Positions 15,436 through 24,703 are shown, counted from the stretch's first letter. The stretch is 64,000 bases of DNA from RH-AL1 sp964235705 (GCA_964235705.1 CAXSDP010000008.1:1-64000), one strand, 5' to 3'. Translations and numbers: made by a program. The notes: generated by a model from the sequence alone, not told the origin.

Positions 15436-15762
15436 GGGTCGCCTGCCAATCGAACGAAGCCGGACCGGTCGACTACGCGATCACGGGGCGTCGGAGAAGG
15501 GCCTTCCGCCAGGTGCCGCCGGGCATGAGAGGTGCCGCCGGGCACGACCGTCACCGGCCTCACGGCGGCCCAACCCATGGCACCCCGTTTCATGGCGGGA
15601 CACGGCACCGGCCGTCGATGGAGGGAAACGTTAACCATGACGGGACCAGGGTCCCCGCGCGCCCCGGCCCGGCGCCGCCACCGGCGGACCGGACCGATCC
15701 ACAAAAGCGACGCTTTTCGTTGCGATACGGCAACGCTTGCCAACAATCGTGAAGGTTCATCG
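15436..15762. promoter_or_regulatory. intergenic region with two adjacent palindromes
   Basis: No gene is supported. Two perfect dyads stand side by side just before the DUF6134 gene: AAAAGCG-A-CGCTTTT at 15703-15717 and CGTTGC-GATACG-GCAACG at 15718-15735. They end 27 bp before that gene's ATG and may be operators or leader-RNA hairpins. A 14-bp direct repeat (GGTGCCGCCGGGCA) occurs near 15510-15545. Confidence 0.45.
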
Positions 15763-16422
15763 ATGAAGGTCCACGGTTCCGTCCTCGCCGCCCTGGTCGC
15801 GACCACGGTGCTCACGCCCGTCCTCGCCGCGACCCCGCCGAAGCACGTCCACCGCGTCTTCGACATCATGCGCAAGGGCTCCAAGATCGGTTCCGACGTG
15901 TTCGACGTCACCCGCCAGGGCGACGTGACCAAGGTGGCGATCACCACCCACATCCTGGTCAAGATCGCCTTCGTCACCGCCTACCGCTACGAGCACACGG
16001 AAACGGAAACCTGGCGCGGCAAGCAACTCGTCGCCTTCTCCTCGACCACCGACGACAACGGCAAGCCGCACGAGGTCAGCGCCGCGCCGGCCGGCAACGC
16101 CATGAGCCTGACGGTCGACGGCACCGCCACCAACGCGCCCAAGGCGATCGTGCCGGCCAGCCTGTGGAGCGCCGACATCGCCAAGCAGCCGCAGGTGTTC
16201 GACCCGGCGAACGGCAAGCGCATGGCGGTGGCGGCGCGCGACCTGGGCGAGGAAACGGTGGCGATGAACGGCGTGCCGCGCCAGCTCGACCACGTGCGCC
16301 TGTCGGGCTCCTTCCCGCGCGACCTGTGGTTCGACGAGGACGGGTTGGTGAAGATGTCGCTGCTCGGCTCGGACAATTCCGAGGTGACCTCCGAGCTGCG
16401 GCAGTCGACCGCTGCGAACTGA
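15763..16422 (+). CDS. DUF6134-family secreted protein
   Basis: 219-residue exported protein. A clear signal peptide (SVLAALVATTVLTPVLAA, cleavage before TPPKH) precedes a beta-rich domain of the DUF6134 kind: HRVFDIMRKGSKIGSDVFDV, a central YRYEHTETETWRGKQLV hairpin and a C-terminal LSGSFPRDLWFDEDGLVKM. Members are periplasmic and of unknown function. GAAGG eight bases before the ATG fixes the start at 15763. Two palindromes lie immediately upstream. Convergent with the MFS gene. Confidence 0.8.
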   Translation: MKVHGSVLAALVATTVLTPVLAATPPKHVHRVFDIMRKGSKIGSDVFDVTRQGDVTKVAITTHILVKIAFVTAYRYEHTETETWRGKQLVAFSSTTDDNGKPHEVSAAPAGNAMSLTVDGTATNAPKAIVPASLWSADIAKQPQVFDPANGKRMAVAARDLGEETVAMNGVPRQLDHVRLSGSFPRDLWFDEDGLVKMSLLGSDNSEVTSELRQSTAAN

Positions 16423-16431
16423 AACGTCGCG

Positions 16432-16452
16432 CGAGGCGGGGGGCCAGCCTCG
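16432..16452. terminator. possible hairpin between convergent genes
   Basis: CGAGGC and GCCTCG arms with a nine-base loop lie between the ends of the DUF6134 and MFS genes. There is no T-run on either side, so termination activity is uncertain. Confidence 0.3.
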
Positions 16453-16483
16453 TCAACCCAGTCGATGGCGACCGTGCCGGACC

Positions 16484-17710
16484 TCAGCGGCTCGGCTTCG
16501 CTTGCCTGGGCAGGTACCAGGCGAGCAGGCCGATCACCGGCAGGAACGCGGTCAACCGATACACGGTGGTGATGCTGGTGTGATCGGCGAGTTCGCCGAG
16601 CACCGCCGCGCCGAGGCCGCCCATGCCGAAGGCGAAGCCGAAGAACAGCCCCGTCACCGTGCCGATGCGGCCGGGCATCAGGTCATGCGCGAAGACGATG
16701 ATGGCCGGGAAGGCCGACGACAGCACCAGCCCGATCAGCACGGCGAACAACCCGGTCAGCGGCAGGTTGAGGTAGGGCATCACCAGGGTGAGCGGCAGCA
16801 CGCCCAGGATCGAGCCCCAGATCACCGCGCGTCGGCCGAACCGGTCGCCGATCGGCCCGCCGAAGAAGGTGCCCACCGCCGTCGCCATCAGGAAGGCGAA
16901 CAGGAAGAACTGCGCCGTTTCCACCCGCACGCCGAACTTATGGATGAGGTAGAAGGTGAAGTACGACGACAGGCTCGCCATGTAGACGAACTTGGAGAAG
17001 ATCAGCGCGAGCAGGATGGCGACCGCGCCGACGACCTGCCGACGCGGCAGGCTAGCGGACACCATCGGCTTGCGGACCGTACCAACCTTGCTCGACAGGT
17101 GGGCGGCGTACCAGCGGCCGATCAGGCTGAGCGTAAGGATGCCGACGAAGGCGATGCCGGCGAACCAGGCGATGGAGCGCTGGCCGTGCGGCACCACGAC
17201 GAAGGCGGCGAGCAGCGGCCCGATCGCGCCGCCCCAATAGCCGCCGACCTGGAACAGGCTCTGCGCGAAGCCGTGGCGGCCGCCCGAGGCGGCGCGGGCG
17301 ATGCGCGAGGCTTCGGGGTGGAAGATCGAGGAGCCGACGCCGATCAGCGCCGCCGAGGCGAGGATCGCGTGGAAGCTGCCGGCCCGCGAGAGCAACACGA
17401 GGCCGCAGAGCGAGAAGGCCATGCCGACCGCCAGCGAGAACGGGCTCGGCCGCTTGTCGGTGACGAAGCCGACCACCGGTTGCAGGAACGACGCCGTCAG
17501 CTGGAAGGCGAGCGTGATCAGGCCGATCTGCCCGAAATCGAGGTGGAACGAGGTTTTCAGGATCGGGTAGACGGACGGCACCAGCGATTGCAGCGTGTCG
17601 TTGACGAGGTGCGAGAAGCTCAGGCCGAACAGGATCACCATAACCGCCTGGTCATCGACGCGGTGATCGCCCGCGGCCCGGTTGGGCCTGTCCTCGACGC
17701 GCGCGTCCAT
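16484..17710 (-). CDS. MFS transporter, fosmidomycin-resistance (Fsr) type
   Basis: 408-residue major facilitator with about twelve membrane helices. The N-terminal SFSHLVNDTLQSLVPSVYP is characteristic of the Fsr group (E. coli fosmidomycin resistance protein); other landmarks are VGSSIFHPEASR and GGPIGDRFGRR, the loop motif between helices 8 and 9. It probably exports a small hydrophilic compound; the substrate is not predictable. The start at 17710 is set by GAGGA six bases upstream; ATGs at 17716 and 17761 are in frame but lack a good site. Confidence 0.88.
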   Translation of the reverse strand: MDARVEDRPNRAAGDHRVDDQAVMVILFGLSFSHLVNDTLQSLVPSVYPILKTSFHLDFGQIGLITLAFQLTASFLQPVVGFVTDKRPSPFSLAVGMAFSLCGLVLLSRAGSFHAILASAALIGVGSSIFHPEASRIARAASGGRHGFAQSLFQVGGYWGGAIGPLLAAFVVVPHGQRSIAWFAGIAFVGILTLSLIGRWYAAHLSSKVGTVRKPMVSASLPRRQVVGAVAILLALIFSKFVYMASLSSYFTFYLIHKFGVRVETAQFFLFAFLMATAVGTFFGGPIGDRFGRRAVIWGSILGVLPLTLVMPYLNLPLTGLFAVLIGLVLSSAFPAIIVFAHDLMPGRIGTVTGLFFGFAFGMGGLGAAVLGELADHTSITTVYRLTAFLPVIGLLAWYLPRQAKPSR

Positions 17711-17888
17711 TCTCATCCTCGATGTGTCGGGCCCGGCGAAGCGGCAACGGGGGAGGGCCACGCGACGGGTCGCCGGCCCAATCCCTCGTCCCTTCGCGGG
17801 GCGACCTTACACGGGCGGGTTCGATTTGGCAGCAAACGATCGCGCGATGCTGCGATGCGCGCCCATCATGGTGGCGGACGCCGCTCGC

Positions 17889-18065
17889 TCACTCCGACCG
17901 CTGGGTCGTCTTGGGCGACTCCGCCACCTTGTCGGCGTCGCCGAAGGCGTCGGACCGGGGCTTGGGATGGGTGTCCGTGCCCGGCGAGGACGTGTCCTTC
18001 AACTCGTCCGAGAAGGGCTGCGAGGTCTTCACCTTGCCCTCGCCGCCCGCACCCTCGTCAGCCAT
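17889..18065 (-). CDS. small hydrophilic hypothetical protein
   Basis: 58-residue frame starting MADEGAGGEGKVKTS and ending TTQRSE. It is strongly hydrophilic, without Cys or hydrophobic segments, rich in Asp/Glu/Lys/Ser/Pro, and so likely disordered. Amino-acid usage is protein-like, unlike the Arg/Ala/Gly-rich shadow frames common here. It lies between an MFS gene and another small hypothetical gene, all on the minus strand. No strong ribosome site is visible. Function unknown. Confidence 0.5.
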   Translation of the reverse strand: MADEGAGGEGKVKTSQPFSDELKDTSSPGTDTHPKPRSDAFGDADKVAESPKTTQRSE

Positions 18066-18153
18066 GGCGCACCCGCACGTTCGTTGTGGATCTTAACCAA
18101 TGGAATGGCCCGACGCCGCGTCCGGTTCCCCGAGCGGCGGCCGGAGACCGGAC

Positions 18154-18540
18154 CTAGATGGACGGTGGCCGGAGGGGTCCCTCGCCCTCGGGACCCTCGT
18201 CGTCGGCGGTGGGGGGCGTCGCCGCCCGAAAATCGGCGATGCTCAGGTTGCGGCCCCACGGCATCCGGTTCGGCCGCTTGATCTGGACCGGCTCGGTGTC
18301 GTCGAGGCGCTGCAGGCTGTCCCGGCCCTTGATGATGCCGGCGACGATCCGAGCGGCGTCGTTGGGACCGCTGGCGGCGATCGGCTCCTCCGGCAGGTGG
18401 TCGATCTGCACGGTGTAGGCATCCGTCGACGCGACGCCGGCCCGGTTCGAACTGTTCACCCCCACGCCGGCCGGCTTCGCGCCGTCATCCCCGCCGCCTT
18501 CACCCATGGTGGTCACCCCCGTCGCTTCCTCCACACCCAA
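18154..18540 (-). CDS. hypothetical protein
   Basis: 128-residue protein I do not recognise (117 if it starts at the Met at 18507). A disordered Gly-rich head is followed by a compact stretch, AYTVQIDHLPEEPIAASG through ARIVAGIIKGRDSLQRL and VQIKRPNRMPWGRNLSIADF, then an acidic Pro-rich tail. The central region has balanced composition and looks like a small folded domain. It sits downstream of the solute-binding protein gene on the same strand. Confidence 0.55.
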   Translation of the reverse strand: MGVEEATGVTTMGEGGGDDGAKPAGVGVNSSNRAGVASTDAYTVQIDHLPEEPIAASGPNDAARIVAGIIKGRDSLQRLDDTEPVQIKRPNRMPWGRNLSIADFRAATPPTADDEGPEGEGPLRPPSI

Positions 18541-18615
18541 CGTCCGAGCCGGGCCGCCCGGCTCCCGCGAGGGGCGCGGCGTTTTCGCCGGGTCGTCGCG
18601 GCCCAGGGTCGAGCC

Positions 18616-20208
18616 TCAGGCGCGCCGCACGCCGGTGAACTGCGGCAGGCCCGGCAGCATGCCCTCGAGGTTCGCCCGGTAGGCGGAGGGCTGGTAATAG
18701 ATGCCACACGGGATGTAGGCGCCGACCGCGACCGCCCGCTCCTGCATCCGCGCCGCGATGGCCTGCTGCGCCGCGAGGTCGGGGGCCCGGAACCACGCGT
18801 CGCGCATGGACTCCAGCGGCGCGTCGGTGAGCCAGCTCGGCGCCCCGCCCTTGCCGTTACCGCGTATGAGGTTGTGGTAGGCGGGCGACACCTCGTCGAG
18901 CCCACCGGCGAAGACGCCGAACATACTCCAGCCGCCGTCGGCGACCGGCTTCTGCGTGAGGATGCGCTGGTTCACGGTGCCCCAATCGGTCGCGGCGTAG
19001 TCGACGCTCATGCCGAGCTTCCGGCAAACGTCGTTCATCACCTCGCAGATCGCGTTGATGCGGGGCACGTCCGTGCCGGCCAGCAGCACCACCTTCTCGC
19101 CCTTGTACCCGGCGGCCTCCAGCTCCCGCCGGCTGCCGGCGATGTCGCGCGGGCCCCTCATCGGCCCCATCCCGGCCTCCGACCCGAACGGCCCATTCGA
19201 GAAGAAGCCGATCGGCCCCCGCCTGACCCCCGCGTCCGTCCCGGCGACGGCGTCCATCATCTCCCCCTGGTTGACGGCGCCGAGCACCGCCCGGCAGACG
19301 GCAGGGTTGTCGAAGGGTGGGTTGAGGTGGTTGAAGCGGATCTGGCCGATCAGCCCGGCCGTCTCGATCACCTCCACGCGGATGTCGCGCTGGCGCGCCA
19401 GCTGCGGGACGAGGTCGATGTTGGGCTGCTCCCACCAGTCGATCTCGCCCGACGCGAGGGCGCCGGCCGCCGACGCCGCGTCGGGGATGGTGTGCCACTC
19501 GACCCGGTCGAAATGGGCGACGCGCGGCCCCGCCGTGAAGCTGGTCTCGCCGTCGGCCCGGGGCACGTAACGCTCGAAGCGGCTGTACACCGCGAGCGCG
19601 CCGGGGACGCGCTCCCCGGCCACGAACCGGTAGGGGCCGCTGCCCACCATCTCGGTGATCGCCGTGTACGCGTCCGTCCTCGCCAGCCGTTCCGGCATGA
19701 TGGCGGGCAGGTACGAGGCTGGCTTGGCCAACGCGTCGGGCAGCAGCGGGAACGGGACTTTCAAGCGGAACCGCAGCACCTTGTCGGCCGGCGTCGCCAG
19801 TTCGTCGACCGCCGCGAAGAGGGCGTTGCCGAAGGAGTCCCGCCGGGCCCAGCGCCGGAGGCTGGCCGCCACGTCGCGGGACAGCACCGGCGTCCCGTCG
19901 TGGAAGGTGAGACCGTCGCGCAGCGTCAAGGTCCACAGCCGCCCCCCGTCCTCGACGACGTGTCCCGCGACCATCTGGGGCCGGGCGCGGTAGGTCGTGT
20001 CGATCCCGTACAGCGTGTCGAAGACCATCAGCGCGTGGTTGCGGGTGACGTAGTTCGTCGTCAGCACGGGGTCGAGCAGCGCGAGGTCGGCGTAGGGAAC
20101 GAACTTCAGCGTGGACGCGCTGGCGGCGCGGGCGATCGAGGGCGAGGCGATGGACGGCGCGGCGATCAGGGCGGCGCCCGCTCCCGACAAGAACTGACGA
20201 CGATGCAT
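18616..20208 (-). CDS. ABC transporter solute-binding protein, peptide/nickel family 5
   Basis: 530-residue periplasmic binding protein (SBP_bac_5). The N-terminus HRRQFLSGAGAALIAAP carries a twin-arginine-like signal. The body shows family marks: LKFVPYADLALLDPVLTTN, LTLRDGLTFHDGTPVLSRDV and MVGSGPYRFVAGE. It would deliver a peptide-like ligand to an inner-membrane permease, but no permease or ATPase gene is adjacent, so it is an orphan here. GGAG seven bases before the ATG sets the start at 20208 rather than 20253. Confidence 0.88.
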   Translation of the reverse strand: MHRRQFLSGAGAALIAAPSIASPSIARAASASTLKFVPYADLALLDPVLTTNYVTRNHALMVFDTLYGIDTTYRARPQMVAGHVVEDGGRLWTLTLRDGLTFHDGTPVLSRDVAASLRRWARRDSFGNALFAAVDELATPADKVLRFRLKVPFPLLPDALAKPASYLPAIMPERLARTDAYTAITEMVGSGPYRFVAGERVPGALAVYSRFERYVPRADGETSFTAGPRVAHFDRVEWHTIPDAASAAGALASGEIDWWEQPNIDLVPQLARQRDIRVEVIETAGLIGQIRFNHLNPPFDNPAVCRAVLGAVNQGEMMDAVAGTDAGVRRGPIGFFSNGPFGSEAGMGPMRGPRDIAGSRRELEAAGYKGEKVVLLAGTDVPRINAICEVMNDVCRKLGMSVDYAATDWGTVNQRILTQKPVADGGWSMFGVFAGGLDEVSPAYHNLIRGNGKGGAPSWLTDAPLESMRDAWFRAPDLAAQQAIAARMQERAVAVGAYIPCGIYYQPSAYRANLEGMLPGLPQFTGVRRA

Positions 20209-20392
20209 GGTGGGCTCCGAAGCGATCCCGTTCCGCGACAAGATCCGTGCCATCGCGAGCGGCCATGCCCACGTCCGACACGGGGCCGGTCCGTTCGAGC
20301 GCGTCGCGTGATCGCGCGAAGGGTTTCCCGCCTTGGTGCGTTGAAGAGGGCTGGCGTGTTCAAGGACGCCTCACGCCGAGGATGGAGCCCTC

Positions 20393-20548
20393 ATGCGAGC
20401 CATGGTTCTGCCGCTCGTCGTCGTCGCGACGATCCTGGGCATAAACCCGACCTACGCCCGGCCCGGCGCCGCGCCCGCGCGCCCAGACCGAACGATGGCG
20501 CCGGTGGGCCGCCAGTCGCTCGCGTCCATCGTCCGGGACCGGGGATAA
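20393..20548 (+). CDS. short secreted peptide, hypothetical
   Basis: 51-residue frame. Residues 1-22 (MRAMVLPLVVVATILGINP then TYA) look like a signal peptide with an Ala-x-Ala-like cleavage site; the mature part would be about 29 residues rich in Pro, Ala and Arg. A GGATGGAG ribosome site lies suitably before the ATG. It precedes the GH15 gene by about 100 bp on the same strand. Plausible but unproven. Confidence 0.4.
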   Translation: MRAMVLPLVVVATILGINPTYARPGAAPARPDRTMAPVGRQSLASIVRDRG

Positions 20549-20644
20549 AAAGGTTGACGTGTGCCATGGGATGAGGGCTGCCAACGCCTTGGGCCCGGGC
20601 ACGCGCGGCGTCGCACCGGTCCATCGAACGCGGTAGGGTGCGCC

Positions 20645-22468
20645 ATGACGACCGACACATTCAATCCCGCGCCCGCCCCCGGTACGGAGTGCCGCGTCTT
20701 CCCCCTCCAGGACCACGCCGCGCTCGGCGACGGGCGCTGCGTGGCGCTGGTGACGCCCGACGGCACGGTCGCGTGGTGGTGCGTTCCCAACATCGATTCG
20801 GAGCCGCTGTTCGACACCCTGCTGGACCCCGCCGAGGGAGGGGCCTTCACGCTGTGCCCGAGCGAGCCGTTCCGCGCCGAGCGCCGCTACCGGCGCGACA
20901 GCAACGTGCTGGAAACGACCTTCATCACGGCCGGCGGTCGCGTCCGCGTCACCGAATCGATGAACAGCACGCTCGCCGGCCGCCTCCCCTGGTGCGAACT
21001 CGCCCGCCGCGTCGAGGTGCTGTCCGGCACGGTGACGATGCGGGCGCGCGTGGTCTTCGGCACGCGCGACGACACGGTCTCGCCGTGGCTCGAGCCCAAC
21101 CGCAACGGTTGCGTGTTCCACGTCGGCCCGGCGCTCGGCCTGTTCCGCGCCACCCCCAACATGCCGACCACCGAGGAGGACGATCGCACGATCGTCGCGA
21201 CCGGCACCCTGCGCGCCGGCGAGCGGGCGCTCGTCGCCCTGGTGGTGGGCGAGGACCAGCCGCTCGGCGTGCCCACCACCGAGGCCATCGACGTGCGCAT
21301 CGACCTGTCCGACCACGCGTGGCGGAGCTGGGCCGAGGGCCTGCACTACGAGGGGCCGCACCGCGAGGCGGTGCGCCGCGCGGCGCTGGCCCTCAAGCTG
21401 CTCCTGTTCTCGCCCACCGGCGCCATCGCGGCGGCGGCCACCACCTCGCTGCCGGAGCGGATCGGCGGGGAGAAGAACTTCGACTATCGCTACGCCTGGG
21501 TGCGCGACGCCGCCTACACGCTGGCCGCCTTCCTGCGCCTGGGCGTGGTTCCGGAAAGCCAAGCGGCGTTCCAGTGGCTGGTCCACCGGCTCGGCGAGAC
21601 CGGCGCCAAGGTGTGCTACCGGCTCGACGGCGGCCCGGTGCCGCCCGTGCGGGCCGTGGACGCGCCCGGCTACAGGGACTCGCGGCCCGTGGTCACCGGC
21701 AACCTCGCGGCCGCCCAGCACCAGCACGGCATCTACGGCGACATCCTGCAGGCCGCCTGGGACTTCGTGGCGGCCGGCAACGTGCTCGACGGGCGCAGCG
21801 CCTTCATCCTGTCCGGGCTGGTCGACGAGTGCGCCGACCGCTGGCGCATGGTGGACGCCGGGATGTGGGAGCTGCCGGAGCCCCAGCACTACACGATGTC
21901 CAAGGTCAGCTGCTGGCAGGCCCTGACGCGCGCCATCGACCTCGCGGAGCAGGGACATTTGCCGTCCACCTCCGTGCCGCGCTGGTCGCGCGAGCGCGAC
22001 CGGATCGCCACCTGGATCGACGCCCATTGCTGGAGCGAGGCGAAGGGAGCCTACACGTTCCACGCCGGCTCCGACCGGCTCGACGCCTCCCTGGCGCTGG
22101 CGATCGCCTTCGGCTTCACGGCGGCGGAGCGGCTGTCGTCCACGGTCGACGCGATCCGCAGGGAATTGGGAAACGGCACGTCCCCGTGGATCCACCGCTA
22201 CTCCGGCGCCGCCGACGAGGAGGGGGCGTTCCTCGCCTGCACGTTCTGGCTGGTGGAGGCCTACGCGGTGCTGGGCCGCAAGGACGAGGCAGCCAGCCTG
22301 ATGGACGAAGCGCTGGCCGCCCTGCCGGCCGGCGTCGGCGTGCTGGCCGAGATGGTGGACGTGGACACCGGCGACTTCCTCGGCAACCTGCCGCAGGGTT
22401 TGAGCCACTTGGCGCTGATCCACGCCGCGATCGCGCTGGAGGCGGAGGGCGACCGCTACGCGCGGTGA
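20645..22468 (+). CDS. glycoside hydrolase family 15 protein
   Basis: 607-residue GH15 enzyme (glucoamylase/trehalase-like). An N-terminal beta-sandwich (1-210; VALVTPDGTVAWWCVPNIDS is a standard opening) precedes an alpha/alpha-barrel with FDYRYAWVRDAAYTL, the substrate-binding region around residues 280-294, and HYTMSKVSCWQALTRAIDLAE near 420. GH15 enzymes hydrolyse alpha-glucosidic bonds such as those of starch, glycogen or trehalose. No signal peptide is present, so it is probably cytoplasmic and acts on an internal glucan. The start at ATG 20645 gives the conserved N-terminus; upstream codons are non-coding in character. Confidence 0.9.
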   Translation: MTTDTFNPAPAPGTECRVFPLQDHAALGDGRCVALVTPDGTVAWWCVPNIDSEPLFDTLLDPAEGGAFTLCPSEPFRAERRYRRDSNVLETTFITAGGRVRVTESMNSTLAGRLPWCELARRVEVLSGTVTMRARVVFGTRDDTVSPWLEPNRNGCVFHVGPALGLFRATPNMPTTEEDDRTIVATGTLRAGERALVALVVGEDQPLGVPTTEAIDVRIDLSDHAWRSWAEGLHYEGPHREAVRRAALALKLLLFSPTGAIAAAATTSLPERIGGEKNFDYRYAWVRDAAYTLAAFLRLGVVPESQAAFQWLVHRLGETGAKVCYRLDGGPVPPVRAVDAPGYRDSRPVVTGNLAAAQHQHGIYGDILQAAWDFVAAGNVLDGRSAFILSGLVDECADRWRMVDAGMWELPEPQHYTMSKVSCWQALTRAIDLAEQGHLPSTSVPRWSRERDRIATWIDAHCWSEAKGAYTFHAGSDRLDASLALAIAFGFTAAERLSSTVDAIRRELGNGTSPWIHRYSGAADEEGAFLACTFWLVEAYAVLGRKDEAASLMDEALAALPAGVGVLAEMVDVDTGDFLGNLPQGLSHLALIHAAIALEAEGDRYAR

Positions 22469-22622
22469 GCGGGGTAGCGGGGACGGGTGATCATCGGCGG
22501 TTCGTTCGGACATCGCTGCCCTTCAAGCAGGTGGGATCGATCGTGACGACGAGGGTAGGCGACTTGCGGCCGGCTTTTCTACCTGACATGTTGATGCGCA
22601 CGACCTGATCAAGGTGCCATCC

Positions 22623-23957
22623 ATGTCGCCACGTTCCGCGCGGGCCTTCCCGAGCCGCCCTGCTCCATCGATGCCCGACGACGCCGTGTGGGTTCAAGAC
22701 GGCGCGCTGCGTCTCGGTCGTACCAACCTGACGTTGAGTTGCGACGGCGGCCAGGATCAACTTGAGGCCTTGCTCACCCTCGCCTTTCAGCGACGCCTTC
22801 CCGATCCCCTCATGACGAGCGTGCTCGACGCCACGCGCCTATCGCGGGACGGGAATCAAGTACAGGCCAACCTACGCTTGGCCTTCGCCCGGTTAGCGCG
22901 CGTTCCATCGGCGGAGGACTGGCCGGCGCGACTGGCGAAGGCGCATGATCTGATGGCTCGCGGCCTCAGGGGTGACGCGCTCGTTCGGGCGGTCGAGCGC
23001 GACCACCTTGGCAAGTACGACGACGAGCAGCCGAGGGTGCCCGCCGGGTATGGACGCGAGAGCGGCCGATTTACGAGCGACGGTGACAGTGGTCAGGTCG
23101 CTAGCCACGCCGCGACCGCCGCCGCCGCGATCGCCCGTGCCGCGCCGCTGCTGGCGCCGGAGGTCGGCGCCGGCACCCTCGCCGCCCTGTCGGCCTTGGC
23201 GGGGAGCGTGGGCTTCGCCGCCGTGCTCGGGCTGCTGTTCGTCCCCACGCCGAACGCCACCGCGGACGGCGGCCCGCTGCCGGGTGGCTCCGGCTCGTAC
23301 CGCTACGACCGCGACGAGGGCCTGCTGCGTGTGCTGGACTCATCCGGCGCGGTGCTGGCGGTTGGACGCAGAGACCGGACAGGCGTCTTCCTGGACGCCG
23401 ACACGGGCATCCCGTTCGCCCGCGAGGTCGGCGGGGCCATCGTCTTCGACGGCGGGATCGCGAGGGACAAGGACGGGGACGCCGACGCGCTGCCCCGGGC
23501 CGCTCCCGACGAGGACGAGCCGAAGCTCTGCCCGGAGCCGGGACCCGACCAGCCGGGTTCGGGGTCCGCCTCGCCGAGGGCGAAGGCGTACCAGGAGCAG
23601 ATCAGCGCGATGGTCAACCCGCAGCGGCCGCTCGAATACGGCTTGGCGATGGGGCTCGTGAATCCACAGACGGGTAAGCTCGTCCACTACGACGAGTGCG
23701 ACGAGCGGACCGGAACGATGATCGACGCCAAGGGGCCTGGCTACGCCGGGTTGCTGAGCTCTGGTCCAGTGAGTAAAAACGTCATCGACGGGTGGCGCAA
23801 GCAGAGCCTGAGTCAAATTCAGGCCGCAGGGCAGCGCGACGTCGTGTGGTACTTCGCCGAGCAGGATGCCGCCGACTACGCGCGGGACTTGTTCAGGGAG
23901 TACGGCAAAGGGCGCGAGCGCATCATCATCAGGGTCGTGCCGGCGGTGACGAAGTGA
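22623..23957 (+). CDS. polymorphic toxin with C-terminal Tox-REase-5 domain
   Basis: 444-residue toxin. Residues 1-140 are an unfamiliar helical head; QPRVPAGYGRESGRFTSDG (near 140) is a linker motif often seen before bacterial toxin domains. Residues about 165-210 form an Ala/Leu hydrophobic segment that could enter a membrane. The C-terminal about 125 residues match Tox-REase-5, a PD-(D/E)XK-fold nuclease: KAYQEQISAM, LVHYDECDERTGTMIDAKGP (Asp...Asp-x-Lys core) and VVWYFAEQDAADYARDLF. It should cleave nucleic acid in a competitor cell. The next gene, overlapping by GTGA, is its Imm52-type immunity gene. No PAAR, VgrG, Rhs or LXG signature is visible, so the export route is unknown. GTG 22614 is an alternative start. 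Confidence 0.8.
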   Translation: MSPRSARAFPSRPAPSMPDDAVWVQDGALRLGRTNLTLSCDGGQDQLEALLTLAFQRRLPDPLMTSVLDATRLSRDGNQVQANLRLAFARLARVPSAEDWPARLAKAHDLMARGLRGDALVRAVERDHLGKYDDEQPRVPAGYGRESGRFTSDGDSGQVASHAATAAAAIARAAPLLAPEVGAGTLAALSALAGSVGFAAVLGLLFVPTPNATADGGPLPGGSGSYRYDRDEGLLRVLDSSGAVLAVGRRDRTGVFLDADTGIPFAREVGGAIVFDGGIARDKDGDADALPRAAPDEDEPKLCPEPGPDQPGSGSASPRAKAYQEQISAMVNPQRPLEYGLAMGLVNPQTGKLVHYDECDERTGTMIDAKGPGYAGLLSSGPVSKNVIDGWRKQSLSQIQAAGQRDVVWYFAEQDAADYARDLFREYGKGRERIIIRVVPAVTK

Positions 23958-24661
23958 GCTTCGATCCGTTTGCCCTCCAATTCTACGTCAACACCGGCTG
24001 GCACGTGCGGCCCGACGACGCCGCTTCCGTGGCGAGGTGCTTCCAACAGTACCTCGACCGGCTCGGCGCGGTCGACGAGGTACTGTCGGCGTGGCGGATC
24101 GGGTCGGGGTACATCCCGTACGGGGCGATCCGCCACGCCATGACGGCCTTCGTCGGGCGCAACGTGGAGATCGGCGAGGATGGGGAGCCGGACCCGCAGG
24201 ATGGCTTCTCGATCCGGGCGGCGTCGACCGACGAGCGGCAGCGCTTCAGTGTGATGGGGACGGCAGGGCGAGCCTACCGTTATCCAATGGCGAACGAGCT
24301 GTACTTAAGGACCGACAGCAATCACCCGGCCGACACCACGGTTGTGACGTACCCCCTGATGAAGGGCATCGTCCTCGCCACGATCGCCGCTTGGCGCCCA
24401 GACTGCTGCGCCGCCCACTCGAGCGCGCTGGAGCCGGAGCCTTCCGATGGCCAGTTCCGCAAGGCCTGGATGACCTACGTGCCGCCCGCCCACGTCGGCG
24501 GCGTCGACCTCGTCGGCGTGCCCTTCGCCGAGCGCACGCCCGAGGGCGGACTGTTGCTGTCGGCCACCGACCGGACCTTCGACGCCGCCGACTCCGCCCA
24601 CCTCGCGGGGGCGCAGCGTCTCTACGAGGCGACGCGGCACCTCAATGCCGTGTTCCCGTGA
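23954..24661 (+). CDS. Imm52-family immunity protein
   Basis: 235-residue cytoplasmic protein beginning VSFDPFALQFYVNTGWHVRPDD. Imm52 proteins are the immunity partners of Tox-REase-5 toxins, and this gene directly follows one. Features: an N-terminal region with CFQQYLDRLGAVD, a middle LMKGIVLATIAAWRPDCC, and a C-terminal FAERTPEGGLLLSATD and LYEATRHLNAVFP. The GTG start overlaps the toxin's TGA (GTGA, 23954-23957), so translation is coupled and antidote is made whenever toxin is. Family recognised from sequence pattern and context. Confidence 0.8.
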   Translation: MSFDPFALQFYVNTGWHVRPDDAASVARCFQQYLDRLGAVDEVLSAWRIGSGYIPYGAIRHAMTAFVGRNVEIGEDGEPDPQDGFSIRAASTDERQRFSVMGTAGRAYRYPMANELYLRTDSNHPADTTVVTYPLMKGIVLATIAAWRPDCCAAHSSALEPEPSDGQFRKAWMTYVPPAHVGGVDLVGVPFAERTPEGGLLLSATDRTFDAADSAHLAGAQRLYEATRHLNAVFP

Positions 24662-24703
24662 GCCGACGGCGCCAGCGGACGCTCGCGGGGACGACCGCCT
24701 ACA

